DNA of 64,000 bases from positions 101,191,616 through 101,255,615 of the forward strand of contig CM041294.1 in NCBI GenBank assembly GCA_023052935.1. The letters are read 5' to 3'. This document shows positions 35,178-45,025 of the stretch, piece by piece (positions within the stretch are counted from its first letter, which is position 1; every line of letters begins with the position of its first letter). This DNA is from Piezodorus guildinii. Its lineage: Eukaryota; Arthropoda; Insecta; Hemiptera; Pentatomidae. Made by a program: the position numbers and the translations under genes. The notes under the pieces are model-generated. The model saw only the letters and a list, made by a program, of their open reading frames with translations. It was not told the DNA's origin and made no database searches.

Positions 35178-37862
35178 GTGTAAAGCCGCTAGCGATAGTC
35201 CTGTGGAATGCTAATGGCTTGCATAACCATCGTGACGAACTGGACTTACTTCTTCACGACAACCACATTGACATATCACTACTCACTGAAACTCACTTCA
35301 CACAACGATCACATTTTCACATACGTGACTACATCACTTATAGATCTGACCATCCCGACAACAATTCCCATGCTGGGTCATGCATCCTTATCCATAAGTC
35401 CTTACCTCATTCCCTTATTCCTTCTACTCCAACTGATGCCATACAATCCACCTCGGTAGCGATTTCAACTCGTCCTTTCCATCTTACACTCTCAGCTGTA
35501 TACTGTCCTCCTGGTAACTCTCTTTCTTATAACCAACTTGAATCCCTCTTCCGATCCTTAGGACCGCGCTTCATTGCTGGAGGAGACTATAACGCTAAGC
35601 ACCAACGATGGGGTTGCCGGACATCCAACTCCCGTGGTAATGTCCTTTCTCGCATCTCTACCTCCAATTGCTATACTATCCTTTCTCCTATGAGCCCAAC
35701 ATATTGGCCAACTTCCCTCAAAAAACGTCCTGATATCCTTGATATATTCGTTTCCTCTCAGATATCTTCCTCCCAATCCACAATCAAAACCCTAAATGAC
35801 CTGTCATCTGATCATAGCCCAGTTCTGCTTGCCTTGCACTCGAGCCTTGTAACTAGACCTACCATTCCCACTCTGATTACAGGACGAGTGGACTGGGACG
35901 GATTTAGAAGTGACTTGGAACACAAACTGGACTTAAAAATCCCACTTAAGACTAAACACGATATTGATAAAGCCGTTAAACAACTTACTGACTCAATTAG
36001 TAGTAGCATACTCGACAATACTATAACCATTAATAATACTAACTCACAGGAGACTACCCTGCCACAGCACATTCGAATCTTGCTAAGGGAAAAACGCAGG
36101 GCAAGATCGAAGTGGCACAGAACTAGATATCCGTCAGACAAAACTTATTATAATAAACTGACTAACAGACTAAAATCAGAAATCCGAAAATTTAAAATTC
36201 AAAACTTACTCACTTCACAGAAAAACTTACTATTACAGACAGATCATTATGGATGACGACAAAAAAGCTACTGAAGTTCAAAGACTGTAATCATCCACTC
36301 CTATCTGAATCCATATCTGGACAAGATCTGATGAAGAGAAGGCCCAGATATTCGGTCAGCACCTTTTCCGAACCTTTAATCCACATCCAGATATCCATAA
36401 TCCCGATCACACTAAGTTTATAGAAGATGAGCTAGATATCCCACTCCAATTGGTCCTTCCTCCCAAAGCCTTCCATCCGTCAGAAATATCTAGCATTATT
36501 CAAAGTTTACCATCCCGCAAAGCTCCTGGGCATGATCTTATAACTTCCCATATTTTAAAACTACTTCCTCGAAAAGCTATCCTCTATCTCACTTACATAT
36601 ATAATTCCGTACTCCGCTCCACGTACTTTCCTACTTCCTGGAAATTATCCATTGTCAAAATGATACCCAAACCTCAGCAGAAAATCCATCTTCTTACCGT
36701 CCTATCTCACTTTTACCAACCATGGAAAAATCTTAGAGAAGCTTATACTGAAACGTCTATATCCCATCCTAGATACTAATTCCATTATTCCTGATCACCA
36801 GTTTGGATTCAGAACGTCCCACTCCACTATCCAGCAATGTCATCGTGTGGTGGACGTTGTCTCGTCTACATTGGAGCGCGGCTTGTATTGCACGTCAGCC
36901 TTCCTCGATGTGGAACAGGCCTTTGACCGAGTCTGGCACCCAGGATTGCTTTACAAGCTCCGCAAATTCCTCCCTCCTACATACTTCCTTATCATCCAAG
37001 TCCTATCCTTACTGGCAGATCCTTCAAAGTAAATCATAATAATTCCTATTCATCCATTTTTAGTCAGTTTGCTGGTGTTCCTCAAGGCAGTATCCTAGGA
37101 CCCATCCTTTACACAGTTTATACAGCTGATATCCCATCCCATCCTAACACTTTCCTTTCTACCTATGCTGATGACACATGTGTTTTATCAGTCAATGCTG
37201 ATCCAACTATTGCCTCTCAAACTCTCCAATCCCACATCAGAGACCTTGTAGTATGGTGTCAGAACTGGAGAATTAAAATAAATGCCAACAAATCCAGCCA
37301 AATTACCTTTACCCTTCGTCGTAAACCAATGACATCCTGCCCTACTGTCTCCTTCAATAATACTCCTCTTGTCCCGGTTGAACAGATCCGATATCTAGGA
37401 CTACACCTTGACAAACGCCTTACATGGAACCCTCATACAAGACTGAAACGACAAGAAACTGCACGACGTTTTCGACTACTTCAACACTTACTAGACAAAC
37501 GTTCCAATCTTCCACTTAACTACAAAAGGCTCATCTACATGACTATCATACGGCCTATATGGACTTACGGAGTAGAGCTTTGGGGCTCTACTAAACCATC
37601 AAATTCTTCCCGTATCCAATCCCTACAATCCAAAATCCTGCGTAAAATCCTCAATGCTCCTTATTTTGTAACTAATAAACTGATCCACAAAGACCTTAAT
37701 ATTCCGTATGTTGCTGATTTGGCCCGATCTAGATACCATTCCTTTCATGACAAACTCCATTCCCACCCTAATCCTCTAGGTTCAATCCTTTCTTCCTCTT
37801 CGATTCCCGACAATCCTCCGAGGCGTCTGAGAAGAAGATGGCCCCGAGACCTTCTAGTTTAA
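35174..37862 (+). pseudogene. Jockey ORF2, endonuclease/reverse transcriptase (broken)
   Basis: The endonuclease is open from the ATG: V-L-W-N-A-N-G-L, T-E-T-H-F, G-G-D-Y-N-A-K-H-Q-R-W-G, S-S-D-H-S-P-V. The frame is lost near 36240 and 36330, then regained at 36450-36779 (S-R-K-A-P-G-H-D-L-I and the W-K-x-S-I-V-K-M-I-P-K-P block). It breaks again around 36680-36800 and near 37005. The palm motif Y-A-D-D sits at about 37164-37175, preceded by G-V-P-Q-G-S-I-L-G-P. The last open piece (37329-37862) holds L-D-K-R-L-T-W-N-P-H-T and ends W-P-R-D-L-L-V. Several independent lesions mean an older death than the element at 15464. No RNase H, as expected for Jockey. Confidence 0.85.
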
Positions 37863-38011
37863 AATAGTTACAGGAGTGCTACCATTGGGTAGTTCTTCTA
37901 CAAGTCTCTTCCATGTCATTTTTCTAATATCATATTTACTTGATGTATTTTTTTGAGTACAGTTGTAAATTTCAATAAATTACGTTTAAAAAAAAAAAAA
38001 ATTTTTTTTTG

Positions 38012-38535
38012 GAAATCAACGTCACAATTTTAGATTTTTGGTGTCGTTCTGCTCTAGCGCACTTTGGCCGCGTCTGGCGCGCATTTTGTCACTCTATAGA
38101 AAAGCAAGGCGAGCGTTTCTGTGTTTGGAGATAACTATTTTTAAAAAATCTTCTTATTATTATTTTAAAATTATATTTTTTTGATCATGCGATAGGTGAC
38201 ATAAGTCTGCTACTAGCTTCTGGGCTTTCAACACCTCCTGGAGTACAAGGTTTGAGGCAAGTCTTATTCAAATAATATAAATCAGTGTTCTTAATTTTTT
38301 GGGAGATTAAAGCCAAAGCCTAGTGAATGTTAAAGTAGGCGAAGACAGCACAGGGTTTGAAAATTCCATAATAGGAGTTTATCTAGAAAGCGTTTATGTA
38401 ACGTATATCTCAAGAGGGCTAAGTGGGATGTTATCAGTGGATATTGTTTTAATGAAAGTCATATCTTTACAAATTATTGAAATAATGATTGTATACGATT
38501 TGTTGGGATTTATTTTAATCCTCCAGTGTCAATAC
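38012..38535. other. Non-coding, no gene recognised
   Basis: Nothing supported. A 78-codon frame at 38323-38559 has no recognisable domain and runs into the SINE. Confidence 0.4.
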
Positions 38536-38539
38536 CATA

Positions 38540-38720
38540 GGAAGCCCATGGCTGAGTGACTAACGCGAAAGTCTCCCACGCCAAAGGTTGTGAGTTCGGA
38601 TTCCATTGTGCTTTTCTAAGCACATAAATTAATAGGGATTCACTCACAGTCTCTTCCCCGGGTATATGAGACCCGTCTCGGCAGTGGAAGTGTCTACACC
38701 ATGCTTGAATGTTTATGATA
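38540..38720 (+). repeat. tRNA-derived SINE
   Basis: Head TGGCTGAGTGACTAACGCG (A box) and GGTTGTGAGTTCGGATTCC (B box) at tRNA spacing, then GGGATTCACTCACAG and GAGACCCGTC, which recur in the copies at 44726 and 62625. The 3' part of the family is missing here. An internal pol III promoter is inferred. Confidence 0.7.
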
Positions 38721-38919
38721 GGTGATTGAATGATCTAAGAATAATGGTCATTACTGTTCTCACTACAGGTGAGCTATCAGGATACGTAATGTAATGTATT
38801 GAGGATACTGAGGGGAGTTCATAATTAAATAATTTTAATATTAAACAATTAATGATAACGAACCTTTGTCGGCAAAACATCAAAAGGTGTTTACCTAGCC
38901 CCCTAGATTTTCCATCGGT

Positions 38920-39186
38920 ATGGGCCCCCCAGCGGTACCAGAAACCTCTGGTACTTTCCCCCCAGCGGCGGCCAACAAGAATATTAAGATGGGTGGAAAG
39001 ATAAGAATAATAGCACAAAGGCTATACCGCCAACCGGGGACTTCCCATCTCGGCCCACCCGAGGTGACGAGATTGAGAGAGAAGAACCGAAGAGTTAGTC
39101 AAGTTTTATCCTCAAGAAGAGGAGTCGGGTTCCATCTACAAGAAGAGGAGGTGGCCGTCGGGGTTCTGAGAGCAGCTGGAGGATGA
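38920..39186 (+). CDS. Hypothetical 88-codon ORF in direct repeat A
   Basis: Opens with ATG at 38920 (M-G-P-P-A-V-P-E-T) and is Pro-rich at the start, then basic (R-L-R-E-K-N-R-R), then Gly/Val-rich. I do not recognise it, and it has no visible domain, signal peptide or membrane segment. The same ORF occurs unchanged at 43618-43884 in the right repeat, but that only reflects the near identity of the two repeats and is not evidence of selection. Its open state may simply follow from the locally high GC content. Coding status is doubtful. Confidence 0.2.
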   Translation: MGPPAVPETSGTFPPAAANKNIKMGGKIRIIAQRLYRQPGTSHLGPPEVTRLREKNRRVSQVLSSRRGVGFHLQEEEVAVGVLRAAGG

Positions 39187-39270
39187 TGCTAAGAAAGGGG
39201 ACCTAAGATGATTCCACCTTCGCCAGCCGGTTAAGTGTTTCAAAGGTATATCGTTATTTGTAATATTGTA

Positions 39271-39555
39271 TGGCAAAGGTAGTAAAATGTCCCTCAGTAT
39301 TCTCAATCACAGTTTTAGGCAATGTGTTAATATAATGATATGTGTAAATTAATAATTATAGTAATGTATTAATTGAATCTTGTTTACTTTAATCTTACCC
39401 TGCATGCCACCTATTGGATTGGTAAACACGATACCTTTGGAAAGGAGATCCATGGTATCATTAAATATAGTTTATATATTGACTAAATATAGTAAGTAAG
39501 CTAGTTTTTGAAGCTACCGCTGCCTTAGAAAAGCAGCCGGTCAAAAAACATAGCA
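39271..39555 (+). repeat. 285-bp TG...CA unit, copy 1 (inside A)
   Basis: TGGCAAAGGTAG ... ACATAGCA. It matches 39963-40247 over 285 bp with four differences seen by eye and no indel, and matches 43969-44253 (inside the right repeat). The match begins at TG and ends at CA, as an LTR would. No target duplication is visible at this copy. Confidence 0.7.
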
Positions 39556-39962
39556 GTAATGATGATAGATCTTTTAGTCATTTTGAAATTATGATGATAT
39601 CACGAGACAAACCTGAGGGACACAAGCAAACAGAGAACTACTGATTGAATAAGTACTATTATAATTTGATTTTAATAACATACTTATAGAGAAGAATAAG
39701 CAGTAATAGCTAGAGTAGAAGGATTTAGGAGGTTTGAAAAGCAGTATTAATCAGTCCTAAATCATCTCTTCTTCAAATTGATTAAAATAAAAAATTAAAA
39801 GGCTTGCTCAAAGTCGAAACCACCACTCCAAAATCAGCTTCTACAGCGCCTACATCTCAGTGTTATATTGGTAAGATAAATATGCAATTTACCTGCAGTT
39901 GAGTAATAAAGTAGCGGTGATAATTGTTGAGAAAATTAGATTATGGTTGAACATAGTTTAAA

Positions 39963-40247
39963 TGTAAAAGGTAGTAAAATGTCCCTCAGTATTCTCAATC
40001 ACAGTTTTAGGCAATGTGTTAATATAATGATATGTCTAAATTAATAATTATAGTAATGTATTAATTGAATCTTGTTTACTTTAATCTTACCCTGCATGCC
40101 ACCTATTGGATTGGTAAACACGATACCTTTGGAAATGAGATCCATGGTATCATTAAATATAGTTTATATATTGACTAAATATAGTAAGTAAGCTAGTTTT
40201 TGAAGCTACCGCTGCCTTAGAAAAGCAGCCGGTCAAAAAACATAGCA
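39963..40247 (+). mobile_element. Probable solo LTR (285-bp TG...CA unit, copy 2)
   Basis: Starts TGTAAAAGGTAG and ends ACATAGCA. The six bases on each side are the same, TTTAAA at 39957-39962 and at 40248-40253. TG...CA ends plus a short target duplication and no internal region are what a solo LTR looks like after recombination between two LTRs. It sits exactly at the right edge of repeat A. The parent retrotransposon is not in the window. Confidence 0.65.
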
Positions 40248-40666
40248 TTTAAATGGCATCCGATTGTGGGGACGTACTTACCAATCCACTATACTTCATA
40301 TCAATAATTAAATTAACAAGTAATATATTTTTTTTTCTTTTACGTGGCATCAGGGTTATTAGATTATTTTAATCATATAGTATGGCATCATATAAGGTAA
40401 AAGTATCATCTGTTTATATTTGCTTATCAAAAACATAACTTTCCTTCTTAGTAATGATTTTTGTTATGCTTATATATTAATCATGCTCCTACGGTTCATG
40501 GATCTATACAATTGGCTATTCTTTTTTGCATTTTGTTCTTTCTTGAGGATATTTTTTATTATTTTCTTCGTGTATTATACTTGTCGTGCTAGCGTTTAAA
40601 CCCACATCAAGATTTTTCGAATATTTTATTAAAAGGGGTTATTTCTTACGCACACGATTGTTAATT

Positions 40667-41593
40667 ATGGCGTCAAGAGTAGATATGCTACCAGAGCCTA
40701 AGCGACCAGAAGAAGAAACTGGTCTAGATTTTGCCAAGATAGTCTCACTTTTGGATAAAGTTGAGTCACAGATCCTGAAAAAAACACAGGAAGGGTTTAA
40801 TAGAATGCCAAACGAGGAACAGCGACTAATATTAAAAATGCTCCAACAAATTCAAAACCAGATTAAAGAAAAAAAAGATGAACAAAGGAAAATAGCTATA
40901 ATGAATAAGAAATTCGAATTGTTTGTAGAAACTGCCAAGACAATGATAGATGAGTTACGCTCAAATGCAGCCACAGCCTGCCCTAAATGTCTGAAACCCC
41001 AAATTCAGAAGACGGCCTCCATGGAAGATAAAGAAGAAATTAATAACGCTGAACCTAGTGAAGTGCTCAAGACAGAAAATCAACCTCGTATTAGAATAAG
41101 TGAAGAGGTAGAAATAGAAACGAAGCCTGAAGTCAGAGAGAGTGAAAATCCTACCTTATCAATGACGCCTACCGTCAATTTTTTGAACAATGAAGAAACC
41201 CAAGACAGGTCCCGAATAATCTGCGATTTAGATGTAGAAGAAAGTATCAACATCAAAGAAGATGAGGTCGAATATAGGAAGCCTAATGAAGAAAAAGATG
41301 CATCTTTCAGAAATCTTCTCAGTTTCATAAGTTCCCAAATTAGACCTCAGGCGGTAACTTGTAGGTTAGCCACTTTAAATAATTTTCAAAGGAGTTTTCC
41401 CGTCGTCTATAATTGTTCATTAATGATAATAGGTAAAGTTTATTATTACAGAGATGTGCAAAGCCAACAGAGTATCATTAAATTGATAGTATATGTATTT
41501 TATAAGGGTTATATGGTCCTGGACCATGTTAGGAGAGAACGCATACCATATTATGGTAATGCACGGCAGTCTTTATCCTTTTCCAGGGGATAA
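40667..41593 (+). CDS. Hypothetical 308-residue protein between direct repeats
   Basis: The ATG at 40667 has A at -3 and G at +4, a good Kozak context; the frame is open upstream to 40586 without another ATG. Codons 1-110 (M-A-S-R-V-D-M-L-P) are Lys/Glu/Gln-rich and predicted by eye to be helical or coiled coil (D-K-V-E-S-Q-I-L-K-K, Q-Q-I-Q-N-Q-I-K-E-K). C-P-K-C follows at about codon 105. The middle (about 115-215) is acidic and low complexity. The last 90 codons (F-R-N-L-L-S-F-I-S-S-Q-I onwards) have a mixed, folded-domain composition ending in R-I-P-Y-Y-G-N-A-R-Q. I recognise no family and no RT, integrase, protease or transposase motif. It could be a structural protein of an unrecognised element, a host gene fragment, or a viral remnant. 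The intact frame beside near-identical repeats suggests it is young or selected. Confidence 0.5.
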   Translation: MASRVDMLPEPKRPEEETGLDFAKIVSLLDKVESQILKKTQEGFNRMPNEEQRLILKMLQQIQNQIKEKKDEQRKIAIMNKKFELFVETAKTMIDELRSNAATACPKCLKPQIQKTASMEDKEEINNAEPSEVLKTENQPRIRISEEVEIETKPEVRESENPTLSMTPTVNFLNNEETQDRSRIICDLDVEESINIKEDEVEYRKPNEEKDASFRNLLSFISSQIRPQAVTCRLATLNNFQRSFPVVYNCSLMIIGKVYYYRDVQSQQSIIKLIVYVFYKGYMVLDHVRRERIPYYGNARQSLSFSRG

Positions 41594-43485
41594 AAAGGGG
41601 TAATTAGCGTTCCCTCCGTCAGACGAGCTATAACCGGGAAGCTTTGAACTATGTTCAGGTCGAACCGGACTGGAAGTTGTAAATAATTTGTACATATTTT
41701 GTAAATAGTTAGATTTTTGTATAGGTTGAATTTAAATTGTTGTAAATAGTAAAGTTAGTACTTTATTGTTTAGATGATTAGGATTAAGCATACATTTTAT
41801 AGATAAATATGGGTGGATCTCAGGGTGAATTATTGGTTTATACTCCTCTTATCATTAATGAAATAATTTAACATAGGTAGTGCATTCAATGACCTAATTT
41901 TGAATGAAAAGTACTGTGTTTTTATCCTTTTTTTTTCACAGTAGTAATCGATGCTGCCTGGTTTGAGCATAAAAAACATTTCTTTCATTAGTAATAAATT
42001 GATAACTTAGTAATAATGAGCTCTCTTAAATAATATTATAAAGCGTTGGATCTAATATTTATTTTTTCTCTTAACCCAAATATGGATTTGGTCGTCGTAA
42101 CCAGGGAATAATTACCCTCTAAGGTGGAGTAGACATGGGTCCTCCATTCATTCCTACTAAAGGATTATTACCTTATAATTTGTTTCGTCAAGGGAAGAAC
42201 CCTTAATGTGGAGTTGCTGTATTGCCTCCCTATACCCCGAAAGCGGGATTGATATTTTTAATTATTGTGAAGATTAAGAAATCTTCTTTGTACGCCCAGA
42301 GTTCTGAGGTTGTATTTATATTGATCCATAATGTGAACGCTAAAAGTTATATTAATTCAATGGGGCTCAATTTTTTATTTTTACTGAATTTGCGCTCGTA
42401 AATCCTTTTAATTTTGTCACAGACACAAATAAAATAAAAATGATAATTAGGAAATAGTATAATAAATTTTAATGCATACCATTAAGCTATATCTGAGATC
42501 CATTCCATTTGTTTACCTCATGGTGACAATAAATCTTTTCAATATTCTGAATTTTTATTTAACACGATTGTACCTTATTGATAATTGACTAGACCAAATG
42601 GCAGATGAAAGAGAATATTTATAACTTTAAATAGATTGAGAATACTGAGTGTATGTACTATGTTGTTATTTTTTGTTTTTATAAAAGGTATAGAAACCTA
42701 ATAGTAGAGTCAATTTTGTTGATTTTAATAGCTTGCCATGCAATAGAAAAGTATTACATAGACATTATTTCATGTAAATTAGATATCTGGACAGATTGCC
42801 ACAAAAGATGTAGAAGAGGATGAACTTATAATTGATCATAAAAGATATTTCAGGAATTATAAATATATTGTAACTGTAAATAGTTTATTGTGAATAACAA
42901 GAATATGTTTATAAACTATAAAAAACTTCATTGTTAAATGATGAGATATAATACAACAGTTGTCGATCTAAGTAATCAATTAAGCTATTAATCAAATTCT
43001 CAAATATGAGAAGTTGTGTTTGTAAATATGTATTTTGTAGATTGTAAAAAATTAGAATACATAATGAAAATTGTTTTTGTAAATATTAATTTTGTAGCTT
43101 TGATAACGAATAAAAATACTTAACGAAAAGTAAGCTTAACAAAGCCAATATTTATATAAAGAAAAAATAATTTGTATTTTGTTAAAAATCTTGTAAATAA
43201 CTCGATATGTTAATTTATATAGTTGAATACCACTTTGATATGCCGTCCTTGCAAGGTGCTTTAATATAAACTAGCATTAAACGATTATAACATACAATTA
43301 TATCTGTTAAAGTAACGGTTACAAATATGTAAATGGTATTGTAATGTGTTGGTTATTTGTTAGAGCTTCTGTAAGAGAATGTCATTGTATAGTAGTAGTT
43401 ATTAGTTCTTGGTGTTTATGTTTTGATGATATAATAATAAAAGAAAAATCAAAAACCTTACGGTTTTTAATTTTCTTTCCTCGGA
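41594..43485. other. Non-coding region between ORF and right repeat
   Basis: AT-rich, with no ORF of note. No polypurine tract precedes the right repeat. Instead a perfect hairpin, AAAAACC-TTAC-GGTTTTT, lies at about 43451-43468, just upstream. No reverse transcriptase or other mobility gene is present. Confidence 0.5.
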
Positions 43486-44661
43486 AATGTAATGTATTGA
43501 GGATACTGAGGGGAGTTCATAATTAAATAATTTTAATATTAAACAATTAATGATAACGAACCTTTGTCGGCAAAACATCAAAAGGTGTTTACCTAGCCCC
43601 CTAGATTTTCCATCGGTATGGGCCCCCCAGCGGTACCAGAAACCTCTGGTACTTTCCCCCCAGCGGCGGCCAACAAGAATATTAAGATGGGTGGAAAGAT
43701 AAGAATAATAGCACAAAGGCTATACCGCCAACCGGGGACTTCCCATCTCGGCCCACCCGAGGTGACGAGATTGAGAGAGAAGAACCGAAGAGTTAGTCAA
43801 GTTTTATCCTCAAGAAGAGGAGTCGGGTTCCATCTACAAGAAGAGGAGGTGGCCGTCGGGGTTCTGAGAGCAGCTGGAGGATGATGCCAAGAAAGGGGAC
43901 CTAAGATGATTCCACCTTCGCCAGCCGGTTAAGTGTTTCAAAGGTATATCGTTATTTGTAATATTGTATGGCAAAGGTAGTAAAATGTCCCTCAGTATTC
44001 TCAATCACAGTTTTAGGCAATGTGTTAATATAATGATATGTGTAAATTAATAATTATAGTAATGTATTAATTGAATCTTGTTTACTTTAATCTTACCCTG
44101 CATGCCACCTATTGGATTGGTAAACACGATACCTTTGGAAAGGAGATCCATGGTATCATTAAATATAGTTTATATATTGACTAAATATAGTAAGTAAGCT
44201 AGTTTTTGAAGCTACCGCTGCCTTAGAAAAGCAGCCGGTCAAAAAACATAGCAGTAATGATGATAGATCTTTTAGTCATTTTGAAATTATGATGATATCA
44301 CGAGACAAACCTGAGGGACACAAGCAAACAGAGAACTACTGATTGAATAAGTACTATTATAATTTGATTTTAATAACATACTTATAGAGAAGAATAAGCA
44401 GTAATAGCTAGAGTAGAAGGATTTAGGAGGTTTGAAAAGCAGTATTAATCAGTCCTAAATCATCTCTTCTTCAAATTGATTAAAATAAAAAATTAAAAGG
44501 CTTGCTCAAAGTCGAAACCACCACTCCAAAATCAGCTTCTACAGCGCCTACATCTCAGTGTTATATTGGTAAGATAAATATGCAATTTACCTGCAGTTGA
44601 GTAATAAAGTAGCGGTGATAATTGTTGAGAAAATTAGATTATGGTTGAACATAGTTTAAAT
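43486..44661 (+). repeat. 1,176-bp direct repeat, right copy (A')
   Basis: Near-identical to 38788-39963 (see that entry). It contains the third copy of the 285-bp TG...CA unit at 43969-44253 and the 88-codon ORF at 43618-43884. Beyond TTTAAAT the flank (AAAATCATTAAAA) differs from the sequence that follows the left copy. Confidence 0.85.
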
Positions 44662-44725
44662 AAAATCATTAAAAAAAAATAATAATGTCAGGAATTTTTT
44701 TTTTTCAAATATGCTATTAAAATAT

Positions 44726-45025
44726 GGGACTCCGTTGCTGAATGGCTACCGCGCTAGTCTCCCATGGCAAAGATTGTGAGTTCGATCCCATTCCCGGTGG
44801 GACTTTTTCAAGAATTTAATTAGAGGGGATTCATTTACAGCCTGTCCACCGGGTATGAGAGACCCGTCACCCATATAGAGGCCACTCAAAAAAATAGGCG
44901 TATGGATTGATGACCCTACCTACAAAACAATTCATCGAGTAAAGCGTGTGAGTAATATTCTACCGGCATATTACACCGCGCGGCCAAGGACCTACACGGC
45001 CTGTCGCGCCACCAAAAAGAATTAT
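44726..45025 (+). repeat. tRNA-derived SINE, near full-length
   Basis: Head TTGCTGAATGGCTACCGCG (A box), GATTGTGAGTTCGATCCC (B box), then GGGATTCATTTACAG, GAGACCCGTCACCC, AATAGGCGTATGGATTGATG, CATCGAGTAAAGCGTG and a GC-rich end CGCGCGGCCAAGGACC. About 290 bp. The body blocks recur at 62625-62890, and the head recurs at 38540. Confidence 0.75.

Larger units (their letters stand above)
34425..38001 (+). mobile_element. Jockey-clade LINE, 5'-truncated in ORF1
   Basis: Begins in the second zinc knuckle of ORF1 and runs through a complete but broken ORF2 to a 3' UTR with TTTCAATAAATTACG and a poly(A) of about 14. T-runs flank both ends (34414-34424 and 38002-38011), consistent with a T-rich target duplication, though homopolymers make the limits uncertain. 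Its sequence defines a second Jockey family, to which the fragments at 20570, 26182, 61455 and 63664 belong. Confidence 0.85.
38788..39963 (+). repeat. 1,176-bp direct repeat, left copy (A)
   Basis: Matches 43486-44661 at a constant offset of 4,698 with no indel. The only difference I found by eye is T at 39190 against C at 43888. The outer edges are AATGTAATG and TTTAAAT, which are not TG...CA. I see no target duplication around the pair. It includes a GC-rich region (38910-39200), a perfect hairpin GTACCAGA-AACC-TCTGGTAC at about 38934-38953, a small ORF and a 285-bp TG...CA unit. It may be a terminal repeat of an unrecognised element, or a recent segmental duplication. Confidence 0.85.

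Noticed and set aside
39963..44253. Full LTR element with the 285-bp units at 39963 and 43969 as its LTRs
   Set aside because: The right flank (GTAATG) does not match TTTAAA, and the same right flank follows the 39271 copy; the solo LTR reading fits better. TGGCATCCG at 40254 looks like a primer-binding site but is not decisive.
38788..44661. Standard LTR retrotransposon with 1.18-kb LTRs
   Set aside because: The repeat ends are not TG...CA, no polypurine tract precedes the right copy, no target duplication is seen, and there are no pol motifs.
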